This document shows positions 6,338 through 12,555 of a stretch of DNA of 12,555 nucleotides, piece by piece. The stretch's first letter is position 1, and each line of letters begins with the position of its first letter. A program made the position numbers and the translations under genes. The notes under the pieces were generated by a model. It worked only from the letters and a program-made list of their open reading frames with translations. It was not told the origin of the DNA and did not search any database. Source of the DNA: Pelagibacterales bacterium MED-G43 (GTDB taxonomy: Bacteria > Pseudomonadota > Alphaproteobacteria > Pelagibacterales > Pelagibacteraceae); NCBI GenBank assembly GCA_002457475.1, contig NTJK01000017.1:1-12555 (forward strand), read 5' to 3'.

Positions 6338-8169
6338 TCTAATTCAAATTTATTTTTATAATCTTTAATTAGTGACTTATCTTGCTGGTCTTTGAATAAA
6401 ACAAAATCTTCTACTACTAAAATATCTAAATTAGTTCCCATAAAGCAATTAAATGCATCTTCAACAGAACAAACAATAGGTTCGCCTCTAACATTGAATG
6501 ATGTGTTTACTAAAACTGGACAATTTGTATTTTTCTTAAACTCATTAATTAAATCATAATACCTTGGATTTGTTTCTTTATGCACTGTTTGAATTCTTGC
6601 TGAATAATCTACATGAGTAATAGCTGGAATACTGGATCTTTTAATATTTAGTTTATCGATACCAAATAATTTTTCATCTTCTGCTTTCATTTTAATTTGC
6701 TTATCTTTTTTTACCTCTGAAACTAATAGCATGTAAGGGCTATCATCATTTAATTCGAACCAATCATTTACATCTTCTCTAAGAACAGATGGAGCAAATG
6801 GTCTAAAACTCTCTCTAAATTTAATTTTTAAATTTAATTGTTTTTGCATTTTTTCTGATCTAGGGTCAGCTAATATTGATCTTCCACCAAGTGCTCTTGG
6901 ACCAAATTCCATTCTTCCTTGAAACCAACCTACAGTTTTTTCATTGGAAAGCTCTTTTGCTGTTAAAGAAATCATTTCGTCTCTTCTATATTTTTTATAG
7001 TTTGCATTAAGCGATTTAAGCTTTTGTTCAATAATTTCGTTTTCAAACTTTGGTCCAAGATAAGATCCTTTCATTTTATCCTGAAATTCTTCCCTTGGCT
7101 TTTGTAACTCATGATACCAGTAAGCAAGTGCAGCACCTAACGATCCTCCAGCATCTCCTGCTGCTGGTTGTATCCAAATATTTTTAAATATCTTTTCGTT
7201 AAGAATTTTTCCATTAGCAACACAATTTAAAGCTACGCCTCCTGCCAAACAAAGATTGTATATTTTGTATTTTGATGAAATATTTTTTGTCATTCTTAAA
7301 ACTATTTCCTCTGTAACTGATTGTATGGAGGCTGCAATATCCATATGAAATTGAGTTAATAAATCTTTTTTAGCGTCTCTTACTGGTTGGCCAAAAAGTT
7401 TAGAAAATTTATTATTCGTCATTGTTAATCCTGTAGCATAATTGAAATATTTCATGTCAAGCTTGAAAGAACCATCTTCTTTTATATCTAAAAGTTTTTC
7501 TAGTATTAGTTTTTTGAAAATAGGTTTGCCGTAGGGAGCGAGGCCCATTAATTTATACTCCCCGCTGTTAACCTTAAAACCTGTATAATAAGTAAAAGCT
7601 GAGTATAATAATCCTAATGAATGTGGAAAATGTATTTCTTTAATTATTTCTAGCTTATTTTTTTTTCCAATAGCTACAGTCGTAGTAGCCCATTCGCCAA
7701 CACCATCCAATGTTAAAACGACAGCTTCCTTAAATGGTGAAGGAAAAAAAGCACTGGCTGCGTGACTGTAATGATGTTCAGAGAATTTTAGTTTACCTAT
7801 GTCATTAAAATTTTCATCATGTAATTTTAGCTTTTCAAACAAAAATTTTTTTTGAAAAAGTTTTTCTCTTAACCATATCGGCATAGATAAGCTGAATGAT
7901 TTAAAACCTTTTGGGGCGAAAGCCATATAGGTTTCTAATAACCTTTCAAATTTTAAAAATGGTTTTTCAAAAAAAACGATATGATCAATTTCATTTAGTT
8001 TTAAATTTGACTCTTCAAGTACATATTTTACTGCATTGAAGGGATATCTTGGGTCATGTTTCTTTCTTGAAAATCTTTCTTCTTGAGCAGCTGCAACTAT
8101 ATTCCCGTCTACAATAATTGCTGCTGCGCTATCATGATAAAATGCTGAAATTCCTAATATAGAAGTCAC
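6334..8169 (-). CDS. NodU/CmcH-family O-carbamoyltransferase
   Basis: A 611-residue enzyme expected to transfer a carbamoyl group from carbamoyl phosphate, via carbamoyl-adenylate, to a hydroxyl of a sugar or small molecule, as in NodU, TobZ and SxtI. The N-terminal Kae1-like part shows SAFYHDSAAA (8-17), the metal-binding HHYSHA (132-137), TLDGVGEW (153-160) and LAGGVALN (308-315). The C-terminal YrdC-like part shows FGPRALGGRSILADPR (422-437), FRPFAPSVL and NTSFNVRGEP (555-564). All motifs and the length are normal. It starts with GTG at 8169-8167, sharing one base with the stop of the upstream 50-codon gene (TAGTG), which fixes the start and indicates translational coupling. With DUF5989 and SxtJ it forms a recurrent three-gene module. 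The acceptor is unknown; surface glycan is the most likely choice given the nearby envelope genes, but this is inference. Confidence 0.93.
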   Translation of the reverse strand: MTSILGISAFYHDSAAAIIVDGNIVAAAQEERFSRKKHDPRYPFNAVKYVLEESNLKLNEIDHIVFFEKPFLKFERLLETYMAFAPKGFKSFSLSMPIWLREKLFQKKFLFEKLKLHDENFNDIGKLKFSEHHYSHAASAFFPSPFKEAVVLTLDGVGEWATTTVAIGKKNKLEIIKEIHFPHSLGLLYSAFTYYTGFKVNSGEYKLMGLAPYGKPIFKKLILEKLLDIKEDGSFKLDMKYFNYATGLTMTNNKFSKLFGQPVRDAKKDLLTQFHMDIAASIQSVTEEIVLRMTKNISSKYKIYNLCLAGGVALNCVANGKILNEKIFKNIWIQPAAGDAGGSLGAALAYWYHELQKPREEFQDKMKGSYLGPKFENEIIEQKLKSLNANYKKYRRDEMISLTAKELSNEKTVGWFQGRMEFGPRALGGRSILADPRSEKMQKQLNLKIKFRESFRPFAPSVLREDVNDWFELNDDSPYMLLVSEVKKDKQIKMKAEDEKLFGIDKLNIKRSSIPAITHVDYSARIQTVHKETNPRYYDLINEFKKNTNCPVLVNTSFNVRGEPIVCSVEDAFNCFMGTNLDILVVEDFVLFKDQQDKSLIKDYKNKFELD

Positions 8170-8321
8170 TAAAATATTGTATAAATAAATGGTGCTACTG
8201 CAGAACCTTGACTAAGGACAATTAAAATTCCAAATAATGCCAAAACAATTATAATTGGTAACAACCAATATTTTTTTCTCTCTCTTAAAAATTCCCAAAA
8301 TTCTTTTAAAAATTCAATCAT
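8169..8321 (-). CDS. DUF5989-family small membrane protein (50 residues)
   Basis: An ATG at 8321-8319 opens a 50-codon frame ending with TAG at 8171-8169. The product begins MIEFLKEFWEFLRERKKYW, then has one membrane segment (about 20-38, LLPIIIVLALF...) and ends near SQGSAVAPFIYTIF. The aromatic/charged N-terminal helix, single membrane span and SQGSAVAPF(I/V)YT(I/L)F tail are the pattern of DUF5989 proteins, which I know as partners of carbamoyltransferases and SxtJ. The start abuts the SxtJ stop with no gap, and the stop shares one base with the GTG start of the carbamoyltransferase. Its function is unknown; a small membrane adaptor holding the carbamoyltransferase at the membrane would fit. 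Its short length makes it easy to miss in automatic annotation. Confidence 0.88.
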   Translation of the reverse strand: MIEFLKEFWEFLRERKKYWLLPIIIVLALFGILIVLSQGSAVAPFIYTIF

Positions 8322-8702
8322 TTAAAATTGCTTTTTCATTGAACCAAGATTTTTTTTTCTTTTAATCCAATAAGTTTCTTTGTCTTTTAAAAACTTTAGT
8401 CCTAATAAATCTTTACCAAAAATTCTAACTATTAAACTTACAGGTGTAAGAATAACAAAGTATACCAAAACCATCACAATCGGTGCAATTATAGTTCCTA
8501 AAATTTCACCTAATTTAATCCAAGATTTATTAAGTGGCGATAAAAGTTTTGAATTTATTAAGCCTAAAAGTAAAAAAATTACAGAAGCTGTTAAAAAATA
8601 GATATTTAGATTTTCACTGTTTTTTAATGGCCAAAAACCAATTATTAAAAAGACAACAAAAAACAACAAGCCGAAGCTTCTATTGGAACTTTGAGATTTC
8701 AT
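8322..8702 (-). CDS. SxtJ-family membrane protein
   Basis: This 126-residue protein has hydrophobic segments at about 10-25, 34-50 and 67-93 and a basic C-terminus (KDKETYWIKRKKNLG). The opening SNRSFGLLFFVVFLIIGFWPL and the tail KDxxTYW are the recognisable features of the SxtJ family, named after a gene of the saxitoxin cluster; its biochemical role is not established. It begins 7 bases after the xsc stop and ends directly against the DUF5989 ATG, so it is likely co-transcribed with both. There is no Shine-Dalgarno before its ATG. The constant company of a carbamoyltransferase suggests a membrane partner in carbamoylation or export of the product. Confidence 0.88.
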   Translation of the reverse strand: MKSQSSNRSFGLLFFVVFLIIGFWPLKNSENLNIYFLTASVIFLLLGLINSKLLSPLNKSWIKLGEILGTIIAPIVMVLVYFVILTPVSLIVRIFGKDLLGLKFLKDKETYWIKRKKNLGSMKKQF

Positions 8703-8709
8703 TTGAAAA

Positions 8710-10491
8710 CTAGTTTAAACCTTTTTGAGGTTTCATATCCTCTTTTTTAATTCCAGCTATTCTAACTGGTTTTTTCATTGCATCTCTTCTAAATGGTTCA
8801 CCTAATTCTTGATTTAGTATTACTTCAATAAACGTTGTAATACCCTTTTTTTGGTCTTCACAAGATTGTTTGATCGCTTTTGTAGTTTCTTCCATAGTTT
8901 TGACCGTAACACCTTTTAGGCCACATGCATTTGCAACCTTTGCATAACTTAATTCTGGATCTAACTCTGTTCCTATAAAATTGTTATCAAACCATAATGT
9001 TGTGTTTCTTTTCTCTGCGCCCCATTGATAATTTCTAAATATAACCATTGAAATAGCTGGCCATTCTTCACGTGCACATGAACTCATTTCATTCATACTA
9101 ATTCCAAAAGCTCCGTCACCTGCAAAACCAATTACAGGAGTGTCAGGACATCCAATTTTAGCACCTAAGATAGATGGAAAACCATAGCCACAAGGACCAA
9201 ACAAACCTGGTGCTAAATATTTTCTTCCTTTTTCAAAAGTTGGATAAGCATTTCCTATCGCACAATTATTTCCAATATCACTTGAAATTATTACATCTTC
9301 TGGCATTCCAGCTTGAATAGCTCTCCAAGCTTGTCTAGGTGACATTCTATCTTTATCTCTTTCTCTTGCTTCTTTATTCCACACTGTTCCTGGATCGTCG
9401 TCTTCGTGATCTAGGCCAGAAAGTTTTTGTAGCCAAGCTGATTTAGTTTGATGAATAAGATCTTTTCTTTTTTGTCTATCAGTATCACCTGCCTTTGGAG
9501 ACAATTTACTTAATAATTGTTGAGAAACCAATTTAGCATCTCCACAAATTCCAACTGTCACTTTTTTAGTTAAACCTATTCGGTCCGAATTCAAATCAAC
9601 TTGAATAATTTTTGCATTCTTGGGCCAGTAATCAATTCCGTAACCTGGTAATGTTGAAAAAGGATTTAACCTAGTGCCTAAGGCTAAAACAACGTCTGCT
9701 TTTGCAATTAATTCCATCGCAGCTTTTGATCCATTATAACCCAATGGACCTACTGCTAAAGGATGACTTCCTGGAAAACTATCGTTATGTTGATAACCAG
9801 AACATACCGGTGAGTCTAATTTTTCAGCAAGCTTCACACAGTCTTTAATTGCTCCACCAATTACTACACCTGCACCTGATAAAATTACAGGAAACTTTGC
9901 GTTAGAAAGTAATTTTGCTGCCTCTTCTATCGCCGCTGCACCACCAGCTTGTCTTTCTAATCTTACGATTGGAGGTAACTCAATATCTATTACTTGTGTC
10001 CAATAATCTCTTGGTACATTAATTTGTGCTGGAGCTGAACCTCTAATTGCTTTTTCAATAACTCTATTTAAAACTTCTGCAATTCTAGATGGATCTCTAA
10101 CTTCTTCTTGATAACAAACCATGTCTTTAAATAAATTCATTTGTTCAACTTCTTGGAATCCACCTTGACCCATTGTTTTGTTTGCTGCTTGTGGTGTTAC
10201 TAAAAGAAGTGGAGTATGGTTCCAATAAGCAGTTTTAATTGGAGTAACTAAACCTGTTATGCCTGGTCCGTTTTGTGCAACCACCATTGACATTTTTCCG
10301 GTAGCACGTGTGTAACCATCAGCTATTAAACCACCGTTAGTCTCATGAGCTACATCCCAAAAAGTAATTCCAGCATCTGGAAAAATATCTGAGATTGGCA
10401 TGAATGCAGAACCAATAATACCAAATGCGTGTTCAATTCCATGCATTTGTAAAACTTTTACAAAAGCTTCTTCTGTCGTCATTTTAGCCAT
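8710..10491 (-). CDS. xsc: Sulfoacetaldehyde acetyltransferase (Xsc)
   Basis: Xsc (EC 2.3.3.15) is a thiamine diphosphate (TPP) enzyme converting sulfoacetaldehyde and phosphate into acetyl phosphate and sulfite, the desulfonation step of taurine, isethionate and sulfoacetaldehyde breakdown. The 593-residue product shows the family pattern throughout: FGIIGSAFM (23-31), the TPP-activating Glu50 in AHET, NGPGIT (74-79), NVPRDYW (158-164), YQHNDSFP (233-240), IDYWPKNAKIIQ (286-297), the TPP/Mg motif GDGAFGISM (458-466) through NYQWGAEKRN (487-496), and the C-terminal ELGEPFRRDAMKKPVR typical of Xsc rather than acetolactate synthase. The start at 10491 is set by an AAGGAGA ribosome site; the frame stays open 105 codons further upstream, but that part overlaps suyA on the other strand and has no family similarity. 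No pta or tau genes are adjacent. It is divergent from suyAB and leads a minus-strand run into sxtJ. Confidence 0.95.
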   Translation of the reverse strand: MAKMTTEEAFVKVLQMHGIEHAFGIIGSAFMPISDIFPDAGITFWDVAHETNGGLIADGYTRATGKMSMVVAQNGPGITGLVTPIKTAYWNHTPLLLVTPQAANKTMGQGGFQEVEQMNLFKDMVCYQEEVRDPSRIAEVLNRVIEKAIRGSAPAQINVPRDYWTQVIDIELPPIVRLERQAGGAAAIEEAAKLLSNAKFPVILSGAGVVIGGAIKDCVKLAEKLDSPVCSGYQHNDSFPGSHPLAVGPLGYNGSKAAMELIAKADVVLALGTRLNPFSTLPGYGIDYWPKNAKIIQVDLNSDRIGLTKKVTVGICGDAKLVSQQLLSKLSPKAGDTDRQKRKDLIHQTKSAWLQKLSGLDHEDDDPGTVWNKEARERDKDRMSPRQAWRAIQAGMPEDVIISSDIGNNCAIGNAYPTFEKGRKYLAPGLFGPCGYGFPSILGAKIGCPDTPVIGFAGDGAFGISMNEMSSCAREEWPAISMVIFRNYQWGAEKRNTTLWFDNNFIGTELDPELSYAKVANACGLKGVTVKTMEETTKAIKQSCEDQKKGITTFIEVILNQELGEPFRRDAMKKPVRIAGIKKEDMKPQKGLN

Positions 10492-10494
10492 AAA

Positions 10495-10501
10495 TCTCCT
10501 T
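10495..10501 (-). promoter_or_regulatory. xsc: Strong ribosome binding site fixing the xsc start
   Basis: AAGGAGA on the minus strand leaves four bases between GGAG and the ATG at 10491, but 13 bases to the next ATG at 10482, so the MAKMTTEE start is preferred. It is the best Shine-Dalgarno in the window; most other genes here have none, relying on overlap with the preceding stop or on AT-rich leaders. Confidence 0.8.
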
Positions 10502-10509
10502 AAAGTATT

Positions 10510-10536
10510 TTGAAAAAATCTAGCTTTCTTTATACT
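10510..10536 (+). promoter_or_regulatory. Candidate promoter of suyAB
   Basis: TTGAAA (10510-10515) and TATACT (10531-10536) are separated by 15 bases, two short of the ideal. A start near 10543 would give a leader of about 25 bases before the suyA ATG at 10568. The -10 box lies inside the near-palindrome at 10531-10549, so a repressor bound there would block it. A matching minus-strand promoter for xsc must lie in the same 76 bases, but no convincing box pair was found. Confidence 0.4.
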
Positions 10537-10549
10537 AAATTTTAGTCTA
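10531..10549. repeat. 19-base near-palindrome between xsc and suyA, possible operator
   Basis: TATACTAAATTTTAGTCTA has arms that match except for one position pair around a single central base (core ACTAAA/TTTAGT). It is centred in the 76-base divergent xsc/suyA region and covers the candidate suyA -10 box. A second, weaker inverted repeat ATATC-5 bases-GATAT (10549-10563) follows directly. Operator function is inferred from position only. Confidence 0.4.
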
Positions 10550-10567
10550 TATCCATTAGATATTTTT

Positions 10568-10855
10568 ATGTCACAGCCCGATCTAATCATACACGACGAA
10601 AAAGATAACGTAGGAGTTGTTGTAATAGAAACCACTAAAAAAGGCCAAGATTGTAGCGCCTGGATAATGGAAAACGACAAAACGGTTAAAGTTCCATCAA
10701 CAAACGATGTTCCTCTAGGGCACAAAATTGCTCTTAAAGACCTTAAGGTCGGAGACACAATTTTTAAGTATGGGCACGATATTGGAAAAGTGGTCAAAGA
10801 AATCAAAAAAGGTGAGCACGTTCATGTTCACAATGTAAAAACAAAAAAGTGGTAA
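10568..10855 (+). CDS. suyA: (2R)-sulfolactate sulfo-lyase subunit alpha (UxaA N-terminal/SAF domain)
   Basis: The small subunit, 95 residues, is one SAF domain of the UxaA/altronate dehydratase family. Visible family positions are VPLGHKIAL (48-56, with His52), GDTIFKYG (62-69) and the C-terminal [14 protein letters not shown] (82-95). With the large subunit encoded downstream it would form the iron-dependent lyase SuyAB (EC 4.4.1.24), releasing sulfite from 3-sulfolactate to give pyruvate. The split two-subunit form is usual for SuyAB, and divergent xsc is the main reason to prefer sulfolactate over a sugar acid as substrate; alone, this domain could belong to an altronate, galactarate or other hydroxyacid dehydratase. 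There is no clear Shine-Dalgarno. It is followed by suyB after 7 bases. Confidence 0.82.
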   Translation: MSQPDLIIHDEKDNVGVVVIETTKKGQDCSAWIMENDKTVKVPSTNDVPLGHKIALKDLKVGDTIFKYGHDIGKVVKEIKKGEHVHVHNVKTKKW

Positions 10856-10862
10856 TATTAAT

Positions 10863-12029
10863 ATGGAAATTCCAAAAAGTTTTTTAGGTTATAAAAGAGA
10901 GAACGGAAGAGCTGGAACAAGAAATCATGTAATTATTCTTCCTGTAGACGATATTTCAAATGCTTGTGCTGAAGCAGTAGCTAACAATATTAAAGGAACG
11001 ATTGCTTTACCTCACTCTTATGGGAGATTACAATTTGGTGCTGACTTAGAACTTCATTTCAGAACGATGATTGGAACTGGCAAAAACCCTAATGTTGCTG
11101 CAGTAATCGTAATTGGAATTGAGCCTAAATGGACGAAAAAAATAGTAGATGCAATAGCTGAGACGGGGAAACCTGTTGAAGGCTTCCACATCGAAAGAAG
11201 TGGTGACATTGAGACAATCATGAAAGCTTCAAAAAAAGCTCAAGAGTTCTCAATGTGGGCATCAGAGAAGCAAAGAGAAGAATGTCCTTTAAGCGATTTA
11301 TGGATTTCAGTTAAATGTGGCGAGTCAGATACTACATCAGGATTAGCTGCTAACCCAACTGTCGGAAATTTAATGGATAAACTTGAACCACTTGGAGTTC
11401 ATTTATGTTTTGGGGAAACTTCAGAATTAACAGGTGCTGAAAAAGTATGTGCAACAAGAGGAGCAACAAAGGAAGCTTCAGATAAATTTATGAAAACTTG
11501 GAGCGCATATAATGATTTCATTTTAAAAGAGGCTACTGATGACTTATCAGAAAGCCAACCAACAGCTGGAAATATTGCTGGAGGTTTAACAACTATTGAA
11601 GAAAAAGCGTTTGGAAACTTTCAAAAGATAGGAACAAGAAAATTTGTTGATGTTTTAGAACCTGCTGAAGAACCAAAAAAAGGTAAAGGTTTATATTTTA
11701 TGGATACGTCATCTGCTGCAGCAGAGTGTGTTACTCTTCAAGCAGCAGCTGGTTTCAATATTCACCTTTTCCCTACTGGACAAGGTAATATTATAGGTAA
11801 CCCTATTGAACCAGTAATAAAACTTACAGCTAATCCTTTAACCGTTAAAACGATGAAAGAACATATTGACTGTGATGTATCTAAACTTTTATCAAGAGAA
11901 ATGAATATGTCACAAGCAGGCGATGAATTGATCAAGTCAATGCTTAAGGTAGCAAACGGTAGGTTGACTTGCGCAGAAGCTTTAGGTCACAAAGAGTTTG
12001 TAATGACTAAGCTTTACCGAAGTGCATAA
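10863..12029 (+). CDS. suyB: (2R)-sulfolactate sulfo-lyase subunit beta (UxaA-family large subunit)
   Basis: The 388-residue catalytic subunit belongs to the UxaA C-terminal family. Recognisable stretches are [17 protein letters not shown] (7-23), [10 protein letters not shown] (50-59), the cysteine-bearing [18 protein letters not shown] (151-168), [11 protein letters not shown] (183-193), and [21 protein letters not shown] (305-325). The family removes a leaving group beta to a carboxylate using a bound iron; in SuyB the leaving group is sulfite. Assignment as SuyB rather than a sugar-acid dehydratase rests on the length, the split small subunit and the xsc neighbour. Sulfite would be produced in the cytoplasm, and no sulfite dehydrogenase or exporter is visible in the window. 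Its TAA shares one base with the ATG of the HIT gene (TAATG). Confidence 0.82.
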   Translation: MEIPKSFLGYKRENGRAGTRNHVIILPVDDISNACAEAVANNIKGTIALPHSYGRLQFGADLELHFRTMIGTGKNPNVAAVIVIGIEPKWTKKIVDAIAETGKPVEGFHIERSGDIETIMKASKKAQEFSMWASEKQREECPLSDLWISVKCGESDTTSGLAANPTVGNLMDKLEPLGVHLCFGETSELTGAEKVCATRGATKEASDKFMKTWSAYNDFILKEATDDLSESQPTAGNIAGGLTTIEEKAFGNFQKIGTRKFVDVLEPAEEPKKGKGLYFMDTSSAAAECVTLQAAAGFNIHLFPTGQGNIIGNPIEPVIKLTANPLTVKTMKEHIDCDVSKLLSREMNMSQAGDELIKSMLKVANGRLTCAEALGHKEFVMTKLYRSA

Positions 12030-12427
12030 TGTCTTCACACACTGAAGACTGTATATTTTGTAATAGAACAAATTGTAAAGTAATCTCGTCAACAAAATAT
12101 TTTTTTATAATTCGAGACACAGCTTACCCTGTCACAAAGCATCATACTTTAATTATTACAAATAGACATGTAGATGATTTTTTTGATTTAACTAAAGATG
12201 AAATGAGTGATTTAGATGAAATTTTAAAAGAACAAAAGAAAGAGTTAAAAAGATTAGATAAAGAAATAAGTGCCTTTAATGTTGGAGTTAATATTGGAAA
12301 GGACGCCGGTCAATCAATAATGCATTGTCACATCCATTTAATTCCAAGAAGAAAAGGAGATGTAGAAGATCCAAGAGGTGGGGTTAGAGGCGTGATTCCT
12401 GAAAAGCAAAAATATAAAAGAAAATAA
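12029..12427 (+). CDS. HIT-family nucleotide-binding hydrolase
   Basis: This 132-residue protein carries the histidine triad as HCHIHLIPR (99-107), with His101 the expected nucleotide-attacking residue. An N-terminal zinc-type cysteine cluster CIFCNRTNC lies at 8-16, and a C-terminal GGVRGVIPEKQKY segment typical of bacterial HIT proteins follows. Members hydrolyse phosphoramidates or dinucleoside polyphosphates such as adenosine 5'-phosphosulfate or Ap4A analogues; the exact substrate cannot be told. One-base overlap with suyB implies translational coupling. A link to sulfur nucleotides is conceivable because some HIT enzymes act on APS, but the placement may also be a housekeeping accident of a compact genome. 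Its stop (12425-12427) lies one base from the stop of the convergent gene. Confidence 0.92.
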   Translation: MSSHTEDCIFCNRTNCKVISSTKYFFIIRDTAYPVTKHHTLIITNRHVDDFFDLTKDEMSDLDEILKEQKKELKRLDKEISAFNVGVNIGKDAGQSIMHCHIHLIPRRKGDVEDPRGGVRGVIPEKQKYKRK

Positions 12428-12428
12428 T

Positions 12429-12555
12429 TTATTTAACTGGGAACTTAACTTCTTCTTTCGGTTTTTTCTTTCTTAAGTCAGATATAATTTTTCTTAATAC
12501 AGCAGCAAGTATTCCAAGACCAATGGCTGCTATAATTGCGAAAGCTCCGTACAAG
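12429..12555 (-). CDS. C-terminal fragment of an integral membrane protein
   Basis: On the minus strand an open frame enters from the right edge and ends with TAA at 12431-12429; 41 codons plus the stop are visible. The fragment has one membrane segment (LYGAFAIIAAIGLGILAAVL) followed by a basic, lysine-rich cytoplasmic tail (RKKKPKEEVKFPVK). This is the usual ending of a secondary transporter of 12 or more spans, but the family cannot be determined from so little. Next to suyAB and xsc a sulfonate importer would be of interest; that is only a suggestion from position. Confidence 0.6.
   Translation of the reverse strand, partial: LYGAFAIIAAIGLGILAAVLRKIISDLRKKKPKEEVKFPVK

Noticed and set aside
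6320..6370. Intrinsic terminator between the M23 and carbamoyltransferase genes
   Set aside because: T- and A-runs are present, but only as part of general AT-richness; no stable GC-bearing stem was found on either strand.
8380..8601. Plus-strand open frame of 73 codons
   Set aside because: It is antisense to the SxtJ gene, which has clear family features and fits the operon spacing.
10492..10806. Extension of xsc by 105 codons upstream of its accepted start
   Set aside because: The added part has no Xsc similarity, overlaps most of suyA on the other strand, and a strong ribosome site precedes the ATG at 10491.

Overview
The window looks like a piece of a small, AT-rich, tightly packed alphaproteobacterial genome of the SAR11 (Pelagibacterales) kind. 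The signs are heavy use of A/T-ending codons, gene junctions of about -1 to +10 bases, TAATG stop/start overlaps, convergent genes whose stop codons touch, and a gene set typical of marine heterotrophs (TRAP substrate-binding protein, sulfonate-cleaving enzymes). The taxonomic call is an inference from style and protein similarity remembered, not from a search.

Layout. (1) Bases 1-700, minus strand: the N-terminal 233 residues of a TRAP-type periplasmic substrate-binding protein with signal peptide. It is separated by a 140-base divergent regulatory region (promoter-like boxes and a 20-base perfect palindrome) from (2) a six-gene plus-strand run, 841-6337: GMC-family FAD alcohol dehydrogenase, TerC-family membrane protein, two tandem duplicate short-chain dehydrogenases (SDR), a membrane-anchored SGNH hydrolase, and a secreted M23 peptidase-like protein. 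(3) A four-gene minus-strand run, 10491 down to 6334: sulfoacetaldehyde acetyltransferase (xsc), SxtJ-family membrane protein, a 50-residue DUF5989 protein, and a NodU/CmcH-type O-carbamoyltransferase. (4) Divergent from xsc across 76 bases, a plus-strand run 10568-12427: both subunits of a (2R)-sulfolactate sulfo-lyase-like enzyme (suyA, suyB) and a HIT-family protein. (5) At the right edge, the C-terminal 41 residues of a minus-strand membrane protein.

How the parts may fit. Xsc converts sulfoacetaldehyde plus phosphate to acetyl phosphate and sulfite; SuyAB converts sulfolactate to pyruvate and sulfite. Side by side they form a C2/C3 organosulfonate catabolic centre. The enzymes that would feed it (taurine deaminating enzymes, sulfolactate dehydrogenases SlcC/ComC, sulfopyruvate decarboxylase ComDE) are not visible; the GMC enzyme, the SDR pair and the TRAP binding protein are candidates for feeding steps or uptake, but only by position. 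The carbamoyltransferase-DUF5989-SxtJ set is a recurrent module, and with the SGNH hydrolase and M23 protein it suggests an envelope or exported-molecule modification function. Its position 7 bases downstream of xsc, in the same direction, is the least expected arrangement here.

No RNA genes, CRISPR arrays, insertion sequences or clear intrinsic terminators were seen. No stretch over 300 bases lacks a gene.
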